This document shows, one piece after another, positions 62,699-64,000 of a stretch of 64,000 nucleotides of DNA. Numbering within the stretch: position 1 is the first letter of the stretch; every line of letters starts with the position of its first letter. Origin of the DNA: Sphaerisporangium album (GTDB lineage Bacteria > Actinomycetota > Actinomycetes > Streptosporangiales > Streptosporangiaceae). Under the pieces are notes generated by a model that had not been told where the DNA came from, searched no databases, and was given only the letters and a program-made list of their open reading frames with translations. A program made the translations under genes and the position numbers. The stretch lies in the NCBI RefSeq assembly GCF_003323745.1, contig NZ_QOIL01000001.1, positions 186,001 through 250,000 on the forward strand. The letters run 5' to 3'.

Positions 62699-63723
62699 AT
62701 CGAATACGGATTCTTCGCGCGGATGGCCTTGCGGATGATCTCGACGACGTCGCGGTCCCCGTACGACTTCGGCAGGCCGAGGCCGAGCACCTCGAACAGC
62801 TTGCGCGTCTCGTCGACGGTGGGCTCGTCGCTGAGGACGGCGGCCTTCGCCGCCTCGATGGGGACGCGCCGCGTCTGGTCGAGGCTGGACATCAGCTCGG
62901 TGGCGCAGTGGTCGTAGTAGAAGCTGCCCCGCCTGCTCATCAGCGCGCGGTTCGGGTCCTCGACCGTGATGATGACGAAGCCCGCCGACAGGTCCCAGCG
63001 GAACGTCGTCATCGTGGACGACAGCCCGAGATCGATGTCCAGCAGGCTGAACCGCTGGCGGTGCCAGCACGACGCCAGGATCGTCGCGTACGACTCCTTG
63101 CGGGTGCGGTCCACCGTCCAGTACTCGCCGGTGCCGTCGGGGGCCTCCGACACCGACCGGCGGAAGCGCACGTACGCCTCGCACACGCCGAGGTGGGTCG
63201 GGTCGATGATCTCCAGCCGCATGAGCAGCGCCCTTCGCTCCCTGCGGGCGGCGACGACCAGGTCGGGCAGCGTCACCGCGCGCACGTACGTGCCCGTGCC
63301 GCCCTTGAAGCTCCAGCGGTCGGTGGCGCGGCGGGCCTCGGCGTGGGCCTCGGCGATCTCGTCGGCCCCGTTGAGCACCTGGACGGCCTGCAGGTCGTCC
63401 AGGACGCGGCGGGCGCTCTCGACGACGGCCTCCAGCCGGTCCAGGCGGTCCAGGCGCGCGGGGAGGTCGGCGAGCGCGCCCGAGGTGGTGCGGAAGTTCT
63501 CCTTGATCGTCTCTTCCATGGGCTCCTGGCGCCAGCGGTCGCGCAGGATCGCGGCGGTCAGCAGGCCGAGCACCAGCAGCGTCACGCCGTTGATCAGGTC
63601 GCTCTTGTCCTGCCCCAGGACGCGGTCACCCGAGGCCAGGCCGAGGAAGGCGATGAAGACGGCCAGCAGCAGAGCGATGACGCCGTCGGCGTTCTTGCCC
63701 AGCCACCCTACGAATTTCCCCAT
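62695..63723 (-). CDS. 2-TM membrane protein with cytoplasmic effector-like domain
   Basis: 342 residues from ATG 63723; the frame is open to 63894 with alternative ATG 63774. Helices at about 14-31 (VIALLLAVFIAFLGLA) and 45-60 (NGVTLLVLGLLTAAIL) form a hairpin. A likely coiled coil (80-112, with ALADLPARLDRLDRLEAVVESARRVLDDL) follows. A soluble domain of about 200 residues comes next, with DRWSFKGGTGTYVRAVTLPDL, IIDPTHLGVCEAYVRFRRSV, RQRFSLLDIDLGLSSTMTTF and GSFYYDHCATELMSSL. No known family is recognised. The layout (membrane anchor, coiled coil, sensor or effector) is common in defence systems. The stop overlaps the cupin start. It is divergent from uvrB. Confidence 0.7.
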   Translation of the reverse strand: MGKFVGWLGKNADGVIALLLAVFIAFLGLASGDRVLGQDKSDLINGVTLLVLGLLTAAILRDRWRQEPMEETIKENFRTTSGALADLPARLDRLDRLEAVVESARRVLDDLQAVQVLNGADEIAEAHAEARRATDRWSFKGGTGTYVRAVTLPDLVVAARRERRALLMRLEIIDPTHLGVCEAYVRFRRSVSEAPDGTGEYWTVDRTRKESYATILASCWHRQRFSLLDIDLGLSSTMTTFRWDLSAGFVIITVEDPNRALMSRRGSFYYDHCATELMSSLDQTRRVPIEAAKAAVLSDEPTVDETRKLFEVLGLGLPKSYGDRDVVEIIRKAIRAKNPYSI

Positions 63724-63916
63724 GCGCCCCACAGCGCCCGCCCCGCCTCGACGATCAGTCAGCCCCGCCGCCATGGTAACGACATGGTCAAAGAGTGGGC
63801 CAGTATCGCGCGGGATAGCCGGTGTTGGCGGGCGTTCCGCCGCACTGGCCGTGCCCGGCCGCGGGGCAGGCCGGGAGCCCTGGGTGAGCGCCACCGGAAA
63901 TGTCGGTGGCCCGGCG

Positions 63917-63922
63917 TAGGTT
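63917..63922 (+). promoter_or_regulatory. possible -10 element of uvrB
   Basis: TAGGTT lies eight bases before GTG 63931. A GGAGG sequence is only one base from the GTG, too close to act as a ribosome site. A leaderless message is the simpler reading. Confidence 0.4.
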
Positions 63923-63930
63923 ATGGAGGT

Positions 63931-64000
63931 GTGAGGCCGGTAACAGATTTGCAGCGCAGGGTGGCGCCCTTCGAGGTCGTCACCGACATGTCCCCCTCCG
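63931..64000 (+). CDS. uvrB: UvrABC excision-repair subunit B (first codons only)
   Basis: From GTG 63931 the frame reads VRPVTDLQRRVAPFEVVTDM and then SPS to the window edge, with no stop. MRPVTDLQR.VAPFEVVSE is the usual start of actinobacterial UvrB, the helicase-like subunit that verifies DNA damage in nucleotide excision repair. Only 23 codons are visible. In Mycobacterium, uvrB lies two genes from coaE; here about 10 kb of other genes lies between. Confidence 0.85.
   Translation, partial: MRPVTDLQRRVAPFEVVTDMSPS

Overview
The window is chromosomal DNA of a very GC-rich actinobacterium. The codon bias, frequent GTG and TTG starts, many ATGA/GTGA start-stop overlaps, DUF5753 regulator, ANTAR regulator and TIR-NACHT-WD40 protein all fit this. 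The gene order hisI ... trpCBA - lgt - gltBD - pyk - pdtaR - liv - polA - rpsA - coaE - uvrB follows the conserved order of Mycobacterium and Streptomyces. My guess is Streptosporangiales (Streptosporangium, Nonomuraea or Actinomadura type); this is inference, with no 16S gene in view. No CRISPR array, insertion sequence, prophage or rRNA was found. One tRNA gene is present.

Region 1 (1-15.3 kb) is mostly transport and regulation. It starts with the end of a DinB-like gene and a heterodimeric ABC exporter. Next, on the minus strand, is a polar amino-acid ABC uptake operon with a coupled GNAT acetyltransferase. That operon is preceded by an unlisted 25-residue leader peptide of the actinobacterial sulfur/cysteine type, so I infer cyst(e)ine or a related sulfur compound as substrate. 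Then come two small proteins, a DUF5753 regulator, and a PotABCD-like uptake operon divergent from a GntR (FCD) regulator and a soluble Cache-domain protein.

Region 2 (15.3-35 kb) is core metabolism: hisI, a Trp-associated membrane protein, a CD225/DUF2752 pair, trpCBA, a MauE/DoxX protein and a DsbA-like protein, lgt, two paralogous anchored proteins, gltBD with a textbook terminator, a secreted subtilase and pyk. trpE is missing from its usual place. A 26-codon ORF coupled at both ends fills that gap.

Region 3 (35-53.9 kb) holds an unusual tRNA-Leu(CAA)-like gene, pdtaR, a single-pass protein with two FtsX-like extracellular domains, the livJHMGF operon, a DUF4352-type lipoprotein, a second polar amino-acid ABC operon, a thioesterase, polA, a DUF2127 protein, a polysaccharide deacetylase, rpsA, a GNAT protein and coaE.

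Region 4 (53.9-63.9 kb) separates coaE from uvrB, which lie close together in Mycobacterium. It carries a giant TIR / phosphoesterase-like / NACHT / pentapeptide / 15x WD40 protein whose phosphoesterase-like domain has lost most metal ligands. It also holds an ArsB/SLC13-type permease, an inositol-monophosphatase-like protein and a coupled pair (2-TM membrane protein plus cupin). This is the best candidate for an undescribed defence or signalling module. The window ends in the first codons of uvrB.
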